Below the pieces are notes generated by a model. That model was given only the letters and a program-made list of their open reading frames with translations. It did no database searches and had not been told where the DNA came from. Positions 19,573 through 31,060 of a DNA stretch of 64,000 bases are shown piece after piece. How positions within the stretch are numbered: the stretch's first letter is position 1; each line of letters opens with the position of its first letter. The translations under genes were made by a program, and so were the position numbers. This DNA comes from Forficula auricularia (taxonomy: Eukaryota; Arthropoda; Insecta; Dermaptera; Forficulidae), in contig JALMQS010000225.1 of assembly GCA_024734495.1 (NCBI GenBank), forward strand, positions 13,793,573 through 13,857,572, given 5' to 3'.

Positions 19573-20955
19573 CTGAAACCAAAAGAAAAAACAACCAAAA
19601 TGAATAATGCATGTTGTGAATAAAGTAAGTGAATATTACATGTTTATGGTATTCTATGCATGTGAGAATATCAATCAAAAAGTATCATGAAAAGTTTATC
19701 GTGATTATGATTTTAAATTTCAATAGAGAAAGTATAAAAGGTAAAAAAAGTATTTGATAAAGTAGATGTAAGAAGAATAAATGAATAAAGAGGAGAAGGA
19801 TTATAAAAGAATTTAGAAAAATGAATTCTTTCCAGTTACAATGTCAAATAATAATAAAATCTAATCGGCCAAGTAAACCCAAACTTCAAATCCCGAATCT
19901 TCGTTAAGTGTGAATTTCATAGAATTCGAGAAATTAAAACATTAATAAATGAACAATCCCAAAAAGCTGACTTAAAAGAAAGAAATTAAAAATGTTTATT
20001 CGGATTCAAATTATAAATATTTGTTGCCTTGAGTCTTCAAGAATTAAGGCTTATAATAGGATCTTGTAAAAATGGAAGCAGGTATGATGACATTTGGTTA
20101 GTTTAGCTGTCTCCTTTCACTAATTCATTCTGAAGTGTTCTGAAATTTGTTGGGTGTAAATTTGTTCTCTTTTAATTAAATTGTTTCTGTATTCTAAGTG
20201 GAGTAGTTTCTACAATGAAAATCTTGTAAATAAAATACGGAATTAGTTCTCTTCTAGAGTTGCCACGATCAGCAGCAAAATTGTTTTGCGACATTATTTG
20301 TCATATATTCCAGTTATCGAATGTTAATCTGATGTACTGATACTAAAAACAAAATACTGTCCGCCATTTAAAGTAAAATAACTCAAAGAATACCCGAAAT
20401 TCTAAGATTATTCCATTTTAAAAACAAGGTTGACACGCTCTTGGGTCTAGTTTCGGATTCATTTTTCAAATTTTATCTCTAAAAATGTCTTACCCTTTTA
20501 AAAACACACTGCATAACGTGAATACTATGTGGTTAAAAATCCTAAATAAGAGAGGGTACTGCGTTTAGTAGTGGACTTATAATGACTGAATGATGATTAA
20601 GATGATCCCAAAGAAAATTTTAAATACCAAAACGCGTTTTTCTCAATCGAAATCTGGTAAAAATAATGGAAATTGGTTGGCTATATTTAAAACGATCGCT
20701 TTTCCAAGAACTAACATTTGATACTTGATTTCGGTGTTCTTTGTAAAGCATTGCTTTCAAAATTTTGTTAGTATTAAATAATAATATTATTATGCTAGTT
20801 TCATATAAGCTTTTAATCAGGCCGACTTGCGGCCAATATGACAATTTCAAAAATTACATCGATACTATAGTAAAGTCCATATTTATTTTAATAGTATACT
20901 TGTTATATAGAGAGCTCGAATATAATATTTATTTTTATATTTCTCCTAAAAATTA
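19573..20955. other. intron upstream of the smooth exon (minus-strand sense)
   Basis: The polypyrimidine tract and 3' splice site of the exon lie at 19573-19600. Beyond that the sequence is AT-rich without recognisable coding or repeat termini. Confidence 0.5.
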
Positions 20956-21430
20956 AATTTATGAACCAGTCCAAAAATCCTGAAGTGTTACAAAGGGTCC
21001 CCCTTACCTCTCATTGTCGGATTTTTTTAAGAAAATTAAGTTTTACTTTTAAATTTTTTTTAATTTATTCTAATAGTATATTATATAGAGAGCTCGAATA
21101 TAAAATTGATTTTTATATCTCTCTTAAAAATTAAATTTATGAACCAGTCCAAAAATCCTGAAGTGATACAAAGGGTTCCCCCTTACCTCTCATTGTCATT
21201 TTTTTTTTAATATATATTTTTTGGTGGCTTAACTATTAATACATGTTTGTTTTGGAATTGTAATTGTACTTTTGAAACTTGATATTAATAATGTTTTTAT
21301 AATTGTAGAAGCCCTGAAGAAGTCGGCAATGTCGATGAAACGTTGTATGATAAAAAAAAGTCACACATAAAAACTTGTTCTTATTTTCCCATTATAAACT
21401 TTCAAATTAAGAAAATAAAGTTTTACTTTT
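20956..21430 (+). repeat. tandem repeat interrupted by a hammerhead-like element
   Basis: The unit with GAACCAGTCCAAAAATCCTG and CCCCCTTACCTCTCATTGTC occurs twice (about 20960-21020 and 21135-21205). Each unit is followed by AAGTTTTACTTTTAAA-type sequence, except that about 200 bp (roughly 21211-21405) carrying a hammerhead-like core interrupts the second. It resembles, distantly, the 178-bp satellite-like family. Confidence 0.6.
21308..21350 (+). ncRNA. hammerhead-like core
   Basis: Core 21314-21344: CTGAAGA, extra A, stem II GTCG/CGAT (one G-T pair), GAA, ACGT, T17. Stem I is weak (one G-C pair next to the core). It belongs to a different sequence family from the other cores in the window. 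Confidence 0.6.
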
Positions 21431-22374
21431 AAAGAAATTTTAATTTATTACCATGTTTGTATTTAGGGGCAAGTCGGCTTGAATTAAAACTAGCATTGTT
21501 AGAGTTCAGCCATATCAGCGGATACCTCCTCCTTCATTAAAATTTGCATATTGTAATTCAGGTTTACTAAATAATATAGAATAAATTAAAAAAAAAACAA
21601 TATTAATAAGGAAAAGAAAATCTAAATACGATTATATGTCAGTTCAATAAGATCGAATTCGTATACCTATCGTAAACAGAAACAATAGTGTCGGGTGGAA
21701 ATGGCAAAAGGGTGGTGACCTGATTTCTGAGAGGCTATTTTGATCTGGGGATCTTGTCATTGGGGAGTAAGGGATTAGCACACTGACAGGATTCTCTCTC
21801 TCCTCGGGGATTATCTTCTGAAAAGGGAAACTCGGCGGAAGAGAATGGAGGGGGTGATTAAAACCGAGCCAGCCCTGGCTATAAATGTCAGGTTAAAAGC
21901 TCGAGCAAAGCAATCAACTCATATACGTTTTACTTTTACTTTTCCTAATAAGTTCTACCTGGAAAGGACATGGGCGTCGAGTTAGCTGCAGCTCAAAAGG
22001 AAACAACCACTAACAAGAGATGATCGATTGAATTGAATTTATTTATTAATACGAGAGATTGAATATGCTATGCAAATTTCATCAAGTTTTTCCTCAAGTT
22101 TAAATAGACAAACAAGGCCTGGTTAAATTTTTTATGCAAATTATTGCTGCAAGTTTTGAAATTGTTTATTTGGCTTCAAGTTAATTTCTAAGTAGACTTA
22201 AGTGAAGTTAGCATGGAACTTTATATATAATTCAGATGTTTAAATATCTTTGGAGCAGCCCTATAGGATACAGCTTTTGTTAATTATTTTTTCAAAAAAT
22301 TAATTTGGCGCTTTTTTTAAGAATTTGAGGAACTCGAAAGTTTCTACATGGAATTCTATTATTATTAAAATATA
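21431..22374. other. intronic DNA with GC-richer block, no exon found
   Basis: Bases 21680-22010 are less AT-rich (for example GGTGGTGACCTGATTTCTGA) but contain stops in all frames. There is no splice-bounded coding sequence on either strand. Confidence 0.45.
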
Positions 22375-23264
22375 CTAGATGTTCAAGTATGAAATGGGGA
22401 TTTGAGAAACAGATGACTTACCAATTCAGTGTGTAGCATAAAGATTTGACATAGATGACAATTTGTTGCTCCATCAACTAGTGTCAAAGGCGTATAAGTG
22501 ATAAATTGAAAAAGTGTTTGCATAGTATTGTTTTGCTATGCCGAAATTTGTGCCAAAAAAGAGAATTCGCGGACGGCATTAATTTTTTCGAGAGAACTGC
22601 TGCTGAATCATACCGAATGCTTCCAGAAGCTTATAGTGAACATGCTCCATTGCATGATTCTTGTGAATGATGGTTTCGGCGTTTCAAAAATGATTATTTT
22701 GATGTTGCAGAGAAGGAACACGGAAAACTGCCAAAAAGGTAAGAAGATGCAAAATTTCAAGCATTGTGGAACGAATACGATTGAAACGGTTAATACCAAA
22801 CGCTACCAACAACAATTGATCGGTTTGAACAGTTTGCTGCTCAAAAAACGATCAGAATATCAAAAAAGACAAAATAAGGTCATTTTTCTCCATGAGAATG
22901 GTCGATCATATACGGAAAAACCGGTTCGCGAGACGTTAGAAGCACTTAGCTGGGAAGTTCTACCCCATGCGGCTTACTCACCAGACTTTGCTCTTTCCGA
23001 TTACAACTTGTTTGCATCGATGGGTCACGCACTTGCTGAGCAGAGCTTTGGTTCGTACGAAGATGTTAAAAAATGGCTCGATGAATATGGTTTGCAGCAA
23101 AAGGGGAAGTTTTTTACTGGCGTGATATTCACAAATTTATCGAAAGATGGGGAAAATGTATAACAACCGATGGAGCATACTTTGAATCAAGCACTTTTGA
23201 TCATTCTTCCGAATTTAACATGTTTTTTAGAAAAAAAATCCCCATTTCATACTTGTACACCTGG
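22375..23264 (+). pseudogene. internally deleted mariner transposon with dead transposase
   Basis: Terminal repeats CTAGATGTTCAAGTATGAAA and (inverted) CCAGGTGTACAAGTATGAAA match closely and are bordered by TA. The reading frame starts MPKFVPKKR at 22538, hits an early stop, and continues in another frame as AAESYRMLPEAYSEHAP, with a stop before WFRRFK. About 400 bp of the middle, including the first catalytic Asp, is missing. The C-terminal part (22742-23163) has VIFLHENG, where the second catalytic Asp is Glu, and YSPDFALSDYNLF, which keeps the third Asp at DD34D spacing. It cannot make transposase, but its ends could still be mobilised. Confidence 0.9.
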
Positions 23265-26200
23265 TATATCAGGTATAATTTAATAGGAGTAATTTCAATA
23301 AAGCTTCAATAAATAAATCACTAAGAGATAAATAATAATTTTAAAGAGGAAATATACATGAGTTTATAACTAATATCATTAATTTTCCATCCAATTTCCT
23401 TCCTAACAACATGAACAGGAAAATGGATGGTGAGTTTGTAGAGATCTATAGATAACGGTAGAGAAGTGATATTTTCGGTCTAAAGAGTGAATTAACAGCT
23501 AAGACTAGGTATACCATAAATAAAAATAATGGATTTAAATAACTTTCAAATAATAATAAATTAATTAATAATACAAGGGTAGAGATAAGTTCCAAAATAT
23601 TCGGGAACAAAATATTCGTGAATGAGCAGAATTATTATTGTAAATAATAACTAATTTTATAGTTGAAAAAGTTATTATTTAAAAATATATACAGACCTTT
23701 TGCAGAGGACCTGAAAACATGTGTTTCAGTGAAAAATTGATTTTTGTAAATTATGTAAGTGAAATAAGCGGTTAAGTACGAAGTTATCACTTTGCAAAGT
23801 GTTGCGTAAATAAGAAGTAAACGCATCTAAACAAATATTGTCACAGTCTCGATTTTTTAAAAGATTTTTCTCACTAAAGTATAAATTGATTCCAAATACG
23901 AGAACGTTAATGTAAATATAGACTTGAGATAGGAGAGATGCAATCGATGGTCACGTTTTAAAATAATGTATATTATAGCTTGCTCATACATATTAAAGTA
24001 GTAGGTATTTTTAACTTTGTTAATAAAAGTTTGTAAAAAAAAAAAAAAAAAAAAAAAAGATATATTCATCCAATAAATCAAAGAGAAGTTTTTCCTTCTA
24101 ACCAGGCTCTTCCATTTTATATTGTTTGAGGATGATATTCTTAATGTAAACTTATTATTTTGGAGTATACATACCTAGGGGAAGGTGGGGTAAGACGGGG
24201 ACCTTAAGGTTTGAAGTCGAAAAATAAACTAAATATACATCACAGAAATTAGGAACTTTATTTATTAACTTAAACAGTCTTCCCTCTATTAGATTATAAT
24301 AAAAAAAATAAAAACTTTTATAATTTTTTGAATAATGAATAAAAACACAAAAAAAAGTATTTTGCCCCATCTTTGGACAAGATGGGTACACCAGTCTTAA
24401 ACATTTTAGTCACCTTTTACAACAAGCAGGGGGTACTGTGGAGCTATAAAATTCACATAAAATATCAGATGAGTGATTTTCAGCATCACCTTCATCAGTT
24501 ATTGGATGAACCAAATGGTTCAATAATCACAAAAGGATCTTCGAGGATGGATATATCATCACAAAGTAAAACAAACTTTAGAATCGGTAGTTTTCTCGGA
24601 GTCTAATATTCTCGAATGTTGTCTAATATTTCGTTAGGGGCTTTTCTTTCAACTTCATCGCCTCTCCCACCGTGGGATTCGCTACTGGGGAAGCAAAACT
24701 GTCAGCCTCACTTAGTAAAAAACTTCCCTGCTACGGAACTAGCTTCCAGTTCAGAAATGAAGAATATCAGAAAAATGTTTAATTCTCATACGAGGAAGAT
24801 TGTCTAATCGTCACGCAAGTAGATATTAGTAAACTGAATCAAGTCAAGTTTCAATTTTCTGGCTTAAAACGTTTGCTGCCAAAAAATGGCTATATGACTA
24901 AAATTTTCCAGCTGTACAGTCTTGAAAAAAGTATATTCCCGTTTCAAGAGGTCCAACTAACAAATCGTGTTGTCTAAACATTGGATTTTGTTACCAATGA
25001 ATGGCTTCTTCATATCATACTCGAAATATAAAAACTTCATAAAAATGCTTCTTTAAAAGTTTTCTATTTATTTTTCTAGGACAGGTTGATTAAAAATATT
25101 TTGTTTTTCGTTTTGTTAACATAATCAAAAACAACATTCTGAGTATATATCTAACTTTTAGCTTTAGTCTTTTATTATTATTATTATTATTTTAATTATA
25201 TTTTTTGTTAATTCCACTTTAACCCCCCTGGCGAATTTCAAAGCATCTGTTACAAAGTTCCTAAGAAGTGTCAAAGTTTTAATAACATTAAGAATATTCT
25301 TTTATACCCCCTCTCTCCCCACCCCCCAGGAGGGGTTGTTCGTGTTGTTCACTCGGCACGTTCATTAAAACGAACAACGCCAGTTATCTACTCACTTGCT
25401 TTCCATCTTATTAATTAACTATCAGATTTGTTTTGTTTTGTTCTATTAACTATCGATTCAGGAAATCCTATCTTCAATAATATCTTTATACACTTAATAA
25501 AATATTGTTTTTTAAAAATGGTCCCATAAATTTGGAGTGCGTCCTATCGACCTGCGTCTCTGTCTTATGGCCCAAAAAATACGGCACTGGCCAATTTTTA
25601 TGAAATTTTTTCAATTCTCTAAATCCGCCTGATCCCATATATACTAAAAATTCTATAATTTGGATATTTCAAATTTTTTGTCAAAATCAGAAATTTCACA
25701 AGACTTGCAATTTTTTATTTTTCGACAATTTTTTTTTTGGAGATATTTCAAGTAAAATATATTTTTTCAATTCTCTAGGACCGTCTGATCCCAAATATAC
25801 TAAAATACTGAGAGTGGAAAAAGGAACTTTCGAGTATACAATGTTATTACTGGTGTAAACACCGATTAGTTCGTTTTCACTGGTTCAAGTGTTATTGGAT
25901 AATTTAAAAATCTCAAAAATTAAATAATTCATATAATATCTCTAAGATCCCCCCTTCCCCGGAAACCTTTCTACGGGCGCTTATGTGTCCGAATTTATTA
26001 GATTAGCAACACAGTCTTCAGTTAACTAGTAATCAAGCCACCATGAACAATATTTCCCATCTCATAGTGTAGATTTACGATGTTATTTCGAATTCTAATA
26101 AACTTTCGATATTGCTAATAGCTTGCCCTTGAAAAATCGCCAAAATTTAGGGGAACGTTGAATCGGAAAAAAATGTTAAGTTGCTGCTTTCTTGTCTTTT

Positions 26201-26582
26201 GATTTCAAGTCAAAGGTTTGATCTGAACTAGACAATTGTTTTAAACTAAGTGAGGCACAGAGGTATGCATTAGAGGATGTTACTTTTCAACGTATCAAAA
26301 GTTTCCCTAGCTTCCTCTTTCCCGAGTTTTACAATTCTCACTCCAAGACCCGTAAGGGTGAAACGACCCTTCTTTATCTCAACTCTTTTTGATAATACAA
26401 GATTCCGCCAAAACTTATAGCTGCTGCATCTTCTCGGAGCGCATTGTCTTATGTTCGATTGCTTTAATTAAAGTAAGCCCCCCCATGTGCGAATATGGCT
26501 GCATAGTGGGGGTTACTTGTTGTTGATGAAGAAAGTATGAGTAAATTTTTAGGATTTAACTTCTAAGTGTCAAGTTTTTATC
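23265..26582. other. intronic DNA, no gene recognised
   Basis: Contains a poly(A) tract at about 24037-24058, GGGAAGGTGGGGTAAGACGG near 24179 (a motif common in insect repeats) and an ATT trinucleotide run near 25172. Short frames at 24373-24807 have no recognisable domain. AT-rich stretches fill the remainder. Confidence 0.45.
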
Positions 26583-26776
26583 ATATAGAGCAGGGGTGGC
26601 CACAACGTGGCTCGCGAGGCACATGCGGCTCTTGACCATTGCAAGGAAGAGAAAAACTTATTTCTGATTTAGGGCAGAGTGTATTTAGCTTTCATTGCAA
26701 ATTAAGACTTGCGAAAATACCTTGAAGCTAAGACATTAGCTCACTTCAAATTATTGAAAGTCACCCTGATGCTCAG

Positions 26777-26989
26777 GTGGAAACAGAAGATTATTTGTGC
26801 AAAATATCTGGTCTTGTTGAAGAAATAAATGACCGATTTAATGATTTGAGAACATTCAAACCTACATTTTCATTCCTGGAAAATCCTTTTGCTGTTGATG
26901 TTGTGGATGATGGTTGGCCTGTTTCATCACCAATTACAGCAGCTGTAGAGTCGGAGATAGTAGAATTGCAAGATGATGAAGGACTATAA
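26777..26989 (+). pseudogene. hAT transposase fragment, middle part
   Basis: The frame reads LCKISGLVEEINDRFNDLRT then FSFLENPFAVDVVD and ends at a stop after DDEGL. Related hAT transposases have this segment just before the C-terminal dimerisation domain. No catalytic residues are included. The downstream dimerisation part is in another frame, so a frameshift or the stop separates them. Confidence 0.75.
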
Positions 26990-26995
26990 ATGGAT

Positions 26996-27258
26996 TCAAA
27001 CGAAGTGGCGTTTCGGCCATAGAGTTTTGGAAGAAGGTGCCAGAAGAAAAATACCCACTAACAAAAGAGTGTGCTAAGAGACTAATCTCGATATTTGGAA
27101 GTCCTTATGTGTGTGAATCACTGTACTCAACGCTTAAGTTCATTAAATCTAAATATCGATCGGAACTAACTGATGAACATTTAAGTGAACTCGTGCGAAC
27201 AGCGATTACCAATTATCACACAACAAGAACACTAGTAAAAGCACTTCTCAAAAGTTAA
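26996..27258 (+). pseudogene. hAT transposase C-terminal dimerisation domain fragment
   Basis: The frame reads FKRSGVSAIEFWKKVPEEKY, then CAKRLISIFGSPYVCESLYS, TLKFIKSKYRSELTDEHLSE and a short tail to the stop at 27258. YVCESLxSTLKxIKSKYRxxLTDxHL is the hallmark of the hATC dimerisation region in vertebrate- and insect-type hAT transposases. The N-terminal zinc finger and most of the RNase H-like core are missing, so this is a deletion derivative. Confidence 0.85.
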
Positions 27259-27478
27259 ATATTATTTCTTTTTTTTTTTTTTTTTTTTTTGTAATTGAAC
27301 ACTTATGTTATAAGTAAGTAGAGGAAAAAATAAATGTTATTTGATTTATATTTTATAAAATAAAAAAAAATGTGTCTTTTTTTAATAAACCATTAATTAA
27401 TCTCCAAACAATGAGGCTCGCTTTGTAGCAGTTTTATAAATTTGCGGCTCCCAAAGTTAGGGTTAGTGGCCACCCCTG

Positions 27479-28145
27479 TTATAGAGTTTACGAGCTTCAA
27501 TACTCTGACAGCCAGCCGGACAAACAAACATTGTTATTAGGCTCCCGTTTTATTTTTTAAATGAAATCCTAAATATAGTATGTTTTCAGGCAGAGCAGTG
27601 GATACTTTCATTCTTTATTAATTAAAAAAAAAAGTAGAAGAATTATCATTTTCATTTTCTACTTTATGTTTAATCAAGCCGTGCCATAAATTTCCATAGA
27701 ATAATACGTTAATTATTCGTGAATTCATATCTAATATTCTATTCAGGGATTAAGCGCATTTGTGAGTTGAGTTTCATTAAGAAGAGGATTTGACTAGAGC
27801 CCTTTCTGCCCTCTGACCCTTCTCTAGATCTCTCTCTTTTCCTCTATACCACCTAGTACACTACATCAATCAATTTTATTATTTTTGAAATCATATTACA
27901 AGAAAAAGAATTACACTAAGAGAAGATATTTGTTAATTTTTTTGTTTTTATTATACATATAATAGCCCAGATTAATTTGCAGTAACGCTAACTTAATGCT
28001 GCCGAGAGGGCGCTGATGCCGTCGGCAAATTTGAAATATAATTGTAATTTGAACTCGAATTTTGAAATGAAAGACTCCAATTGATTTTAAATTAAGAAAC
28101 ATTAAATATATTTAAATTTAGGGAACGAAGAAAAGTTTTATTTTT
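27479..28145. other. intronic DNA, no feature recognised
   Basis: AT-rich with a short CT-rich stretch near 27810-27860. No exon or repeat terminus recognised. Confidence 0.45.
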
Positions 28146-28157
28146 ATTACAGACAAA

Positions 28158-28254
28158 AGGATCAGCCGGGGCTCGAACCCGGGATCTTTGCATGTGTACT
28201 GCAATGCTTTGTCATAAGAGTTTTAACTCCTATATCCACTAAGCTACTGATCCC
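28158..28254 (-). tRNA. tRNA-like sequence, probable tRNA-derived repeat
   Basis: On the minus strand GGGATCA pairs with TGATCCT as a 7-bp acceptor-like stem. TAGCTTAGTGG matches box A and GGTTCGAGCCC matches box B, with T stem CCGGG/CCCGG. The middle is about 25 nt too long and holds two hairpins: AGGAGT-TAAA-ACTCTT and TTGCA-GTACACA-TGCAA. It therefore does not fold as a standard tRNA. Outside the acceptor stem AGACAAAAGG and CCTTTTGTCT are inverted flanks. Likely a SINE head or tRNA-derived foldback, not a functional tRNA. Confidence 0.55.
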
Positions 28255-29489
28255 TGAACCCAAACTAATACCTTTTGTCTATATGAATTATGGAATTTCT
28301 TTTTAATCCTCTCCTCGTTCATTTTTCGCAGCCTAAGCCTTGATTCATTAATTAGACAATTAAATATTCCAGCGCCTCCCAATCGATCGCAGACTCCAAA
28401 GATCGAAAATAATTTTCTCTTCACCCATATATTGATAATTATTCCTCCCCCTCACCACTCAAAAAATTAAATATTCAATTCGCTTTTCTTTGAGCACAGA
28501 AGAAGAAATTAATCACATCTTATTTGATTTATATTTTATATATTTTTGTTTATTTTTTAATAATTTGCCACTTTTTTATAATTTTTTAAAATTCTAAATT
28601 TTGTTATTCTTATTTTTTGATTTTTACAAAGCTGAACGACTTAAGACACGCATGCCCGAGTTTCTCATGGCAATAGCTCCAGAGCAGGCTGTCATACAAA
28701 CAACACCTGATCTCTTTTAAATATTTTGAGCCTTATATTGATTATCGATCCCAAATTAAAAAAAAATGATATAATATAATTCTCCTCCTCACACGATTCC
28801 ACTTATTTAAATAAATCTATTTCCACACAAAAAATATCACAATGCTGTAGATTATAGAAAAAAAAATACTTCCAGATTCATATCTAGAGCCTCATTTCTA
28901 TAGCTGTGTCAGGACGAAAGTGAGGCGAAACTTTTAAGAGACGATATATTTTCGGGAGTTTACAGGTATACATTTGGAGTGTGGTTTTTTAAGAAGAATA
29001 CAATTTTTGGATCGAGACGCCGCCCGCCAGGGCATCAGCCCGTTTAAAATAACTGTCCATGTCTCTCGTTCGCTCTTTGTTAACTTTGATAAGCTTGATT
29101 AGCATTTGGGTATTTAGTATACATGGAAATTATTATTCATGAACTGATAGGGGACAGAAGGACAGACAGACACCCGGTGATCATCACTCCTGTTTGCTTT
29201 TCTCTCCCTCTCCCATGCTGTCACCAACACAAACAGACAGACATACTCTCTCTCTCTCTCTCATACTTAAACAAAAACAAAATAATATACCTATACATAT
29301 TTAAACAAATTAATTCAATCAAAATCTATAAAAAAATTCAATTGAGTTCAATCAGTTTTAATATGTATATACGGGCTGTTTTAAAATAAACGGGTAAAAG
29401 AGGTAAAATAAAAAATTACGGCTTCACGACGTTTAGCCCGAAAATACTGAATTTTATAACTTTAAATTTTGTATGACACTTAATTTTAA
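28255..29489. other. intronic DNA; small Helitron-like relic
   Basis: GAGACGCCGCCCGCCAGGGC near 29013 resembles the segment before the 3' hairpin of the Helitron at 7847-8155. A (CT)n run is at 29247-29264. No gene. Confidence 0.4.
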
Positions 29490-29630
29490 AGTACCTTGAG
29501 CCACCAAGCGATGTACGGTAACCCCTGACCCCCACCACTACACCCCCCACTCCGCCCCACCCAATCCCAACCGCACCTCCCATCCCCAGACCCCCCACAA
29601 CTGCACCCCACCTTGCACCCAGTTTTTTCA
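29490..29630. repeat. C-rich dispersed repeat, copy 2
   Basis: GTACCTTGAGCCACCAAGCG and ATGTACGGTAACC parallel the copy at 3030-3215, followed by a C-rich tract. The long minus-strand glycine- and valine-rich frame here is a by-product of the tract. Confidence 0.6.
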
Positions 29631-30060
29631 TTTCTAGCTTTCTAATGGTCTACATATTATGTGTATATTTGTTTACTCCTACAACAATTTGCCCACATTC
29701 GTTCATATTAATAAACATTATAAAAAAATAAATAGGAAAATAATAATAAAAAAATAATCGTATAGTATTTGAAATAAAAACATAAAATTAAATAAGATTT
29801 GTTTCCAAGTTATATAAAAAAAAGCCACTTCAACCACTTTAATTGTAAACACACCTGTTTTGTTATAATTTAGACACCTGTTAATTAAAAACAAACAAAA
29901 AATTCCTAATTTTAATATATATATTAATATTTGCTATAACCTATTTGTGGGCTTTAAAATTAAAAAAACAATTAAAAATAAAAGATAATTGAAAAAAATG
30001 TAAACAAACTTTTTTATTGAGATTTTCATCTATCAATAATTACTTTAATTAAGAAAATAT
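29631..30060. other. AT-rich intronic DNA, nothing recognised
   Basis: Runs of A and T without coding sequence, repeat termini or RNA-gene boxes. Confidence 0.5.
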
Positions 30061-30190
30061 GAATTAAGATTAAATTTGTCGAGGTCCAGACCTAACTAGA
30101 TCGTTTTCTCATTCTTAAAACTTGTTAATAGATTTTGTTTCATCAAAATCGGTAGAGGCGTTTTCAAAATAGAACTAAGATACAAACAAA

Positions 30191-30797
30191 TCTATATATA
30201 TAAAATTAAGGTTTTCTCTGTACATTGGACCAAATCAGGCCAAATTTTGGTTGCACTCGTTTCAAGCAATGTTATGAACGAAAACACCCTCAAGAAAATT
30301 CCTGTCTGTCTGTATGTATGTATGTCTGTTTCCGTGGGTTCCGCGAACAGTTGCTCACTAATCACGTAAAAACGGCTGAAGGGATTATTATAAAATTTCT
30401 TATTTGTATCAGATGACTTCTAACTTACGTTTTTAGCTATATAAGGTTTTGATATTTTGACCTCAAAAGGGGGGTTGGGGGGAGGGGGGGCACGATTGAA
30501 AATTATCAAATAACTCCTAAACTATTAACTCTACGGCAAATTTTATTATGAGCAAAGTTGTAGGGGATGTGATTTCTGACAACTTTTGTTGAGAAAAAAT
30601 CCCCCAAAAAGGAGGACAGGGTCAAAATGTGAAAACTCTTGCCCTTTGAGCAAACTCAACCAAATTTTGTATACATAATCTGTGGGTCACTAGAAGGCTA
30701 GAAATGCAAAAAGTAAACACCCAAAATGGGGGGGTGGAGTGGGGTGTGAGGGTGTGGTTCGTGGATTGGGGGTCCAGGGGGTGTGTCTTGCAGCTAG
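30191..30797 (+). mobile_element. non-autonomous Helitron
   Basis: Begins TCTATATATATAAAATTAAG after a host A and ends GCAGCTAG before a host T. Inside are ACTAATCACGTAAAAACGGC and several G-rich runs. The terminal hairpin is less clear than in the 7847-8155 element. No Rep/helicase coding sequence. Confidence 0.65.
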
Positions 30798-30823
30798 TAT
30801 ATATATAACAATTTTTGCTCGTT

Positions 30824-31003
30824 CATTCATAAATTAATTCCTGTGAATCCATTGTAATAGACTGATGAAGAGGGCAAAGCCCTCGAAACTATAGTCTCGT
30901 TATAAATAAATAAAATTTATAATTCCAGCAGAAGACACACTCTTTTGTTGTCTCCTTCAATATATAAAAATTCTGCTACTCTCGGCACAAAAACTTTTAA
31001 TTT
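30824..31003 (+). mobile_element. 180-bp hammerhead element with 14-bp target duplication
   Basis: The exact direct repeat AATTTTTGCTCGTT flanks it at 30810-30823 and 31004-31017, and the empty site is recognisable within the host repeat. It begins CATTCATAAATTAATTCCTG, carries the core at 30862-30896, and ends TGCTACTCTCGGCACAAAAA plus CTTTTAATTT. Only one arm is present, so this is a minimal ribozyme-bearing unit. Non-coding. Confidence 0.85.
30853..30906 (+). ncRNA. hammerhead-like ribozyme motif
   Basis: Core 30862-30896, identical to those at 6528 and 37731: CTGATGA, A, GAGGGC-AAA-GCCCTC, GAA, ACTATAGT, C17. Stem I: TC/GA plus TTA/TAA around a small internal loop. Confidence 0.75.
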
Positions 31004-31060
31004 AATTTTTGCTCGTTTAATAAGAGTAGATACACCTAAATTCTCCTATTTACATTGACG

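Larger units (their letters stand above)
26591..27478 (+). mobile_element. internally deleted hAT transposon
   Basis: CAGGGGTGGCCAC at the left is inverted at the right (GTGGCCACCCCTG), followed inward by TGGCTCGCGAGGCACATGCG on the left and a matching GGCTCGC/GCGGCTC region on the right. Flanks ATATAGAG (26583-26590) and TTATAGAG (27479-27486) match at 7 of 8, the expected 8-bp hAT duplication. The interior retains only C-terminal transposase pieces. The termini resemble those of widespread animal hAT families. Confidence 0.85.
30061..31060 (+). repeat. dispersed repeat (ATCGGTAGAGGCGTTTTC type) split by two insertions
   Basis: Blocks AAAATCGGTAGAGGCGTTTT and AAGATACAAACAAA at the left continue as AACAATTTTTGCTCGTTTAA and TAAGAGTAGATA at the right. 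The uninterrupted version lies at 57230-57390. The Helitron 30191-30797 and the hammerhead element 30824-31003 are inserted between the parts. Confidence 0.6.

Noticed and set aside
22528..22741. N-terminal part of the 211-codon frame over the mariner
   Set aside because: This part is out of frame with the mariner N-terminus (which reads MPKFVPKKR from 22538); only the C-terminal half of the frame is transposase.
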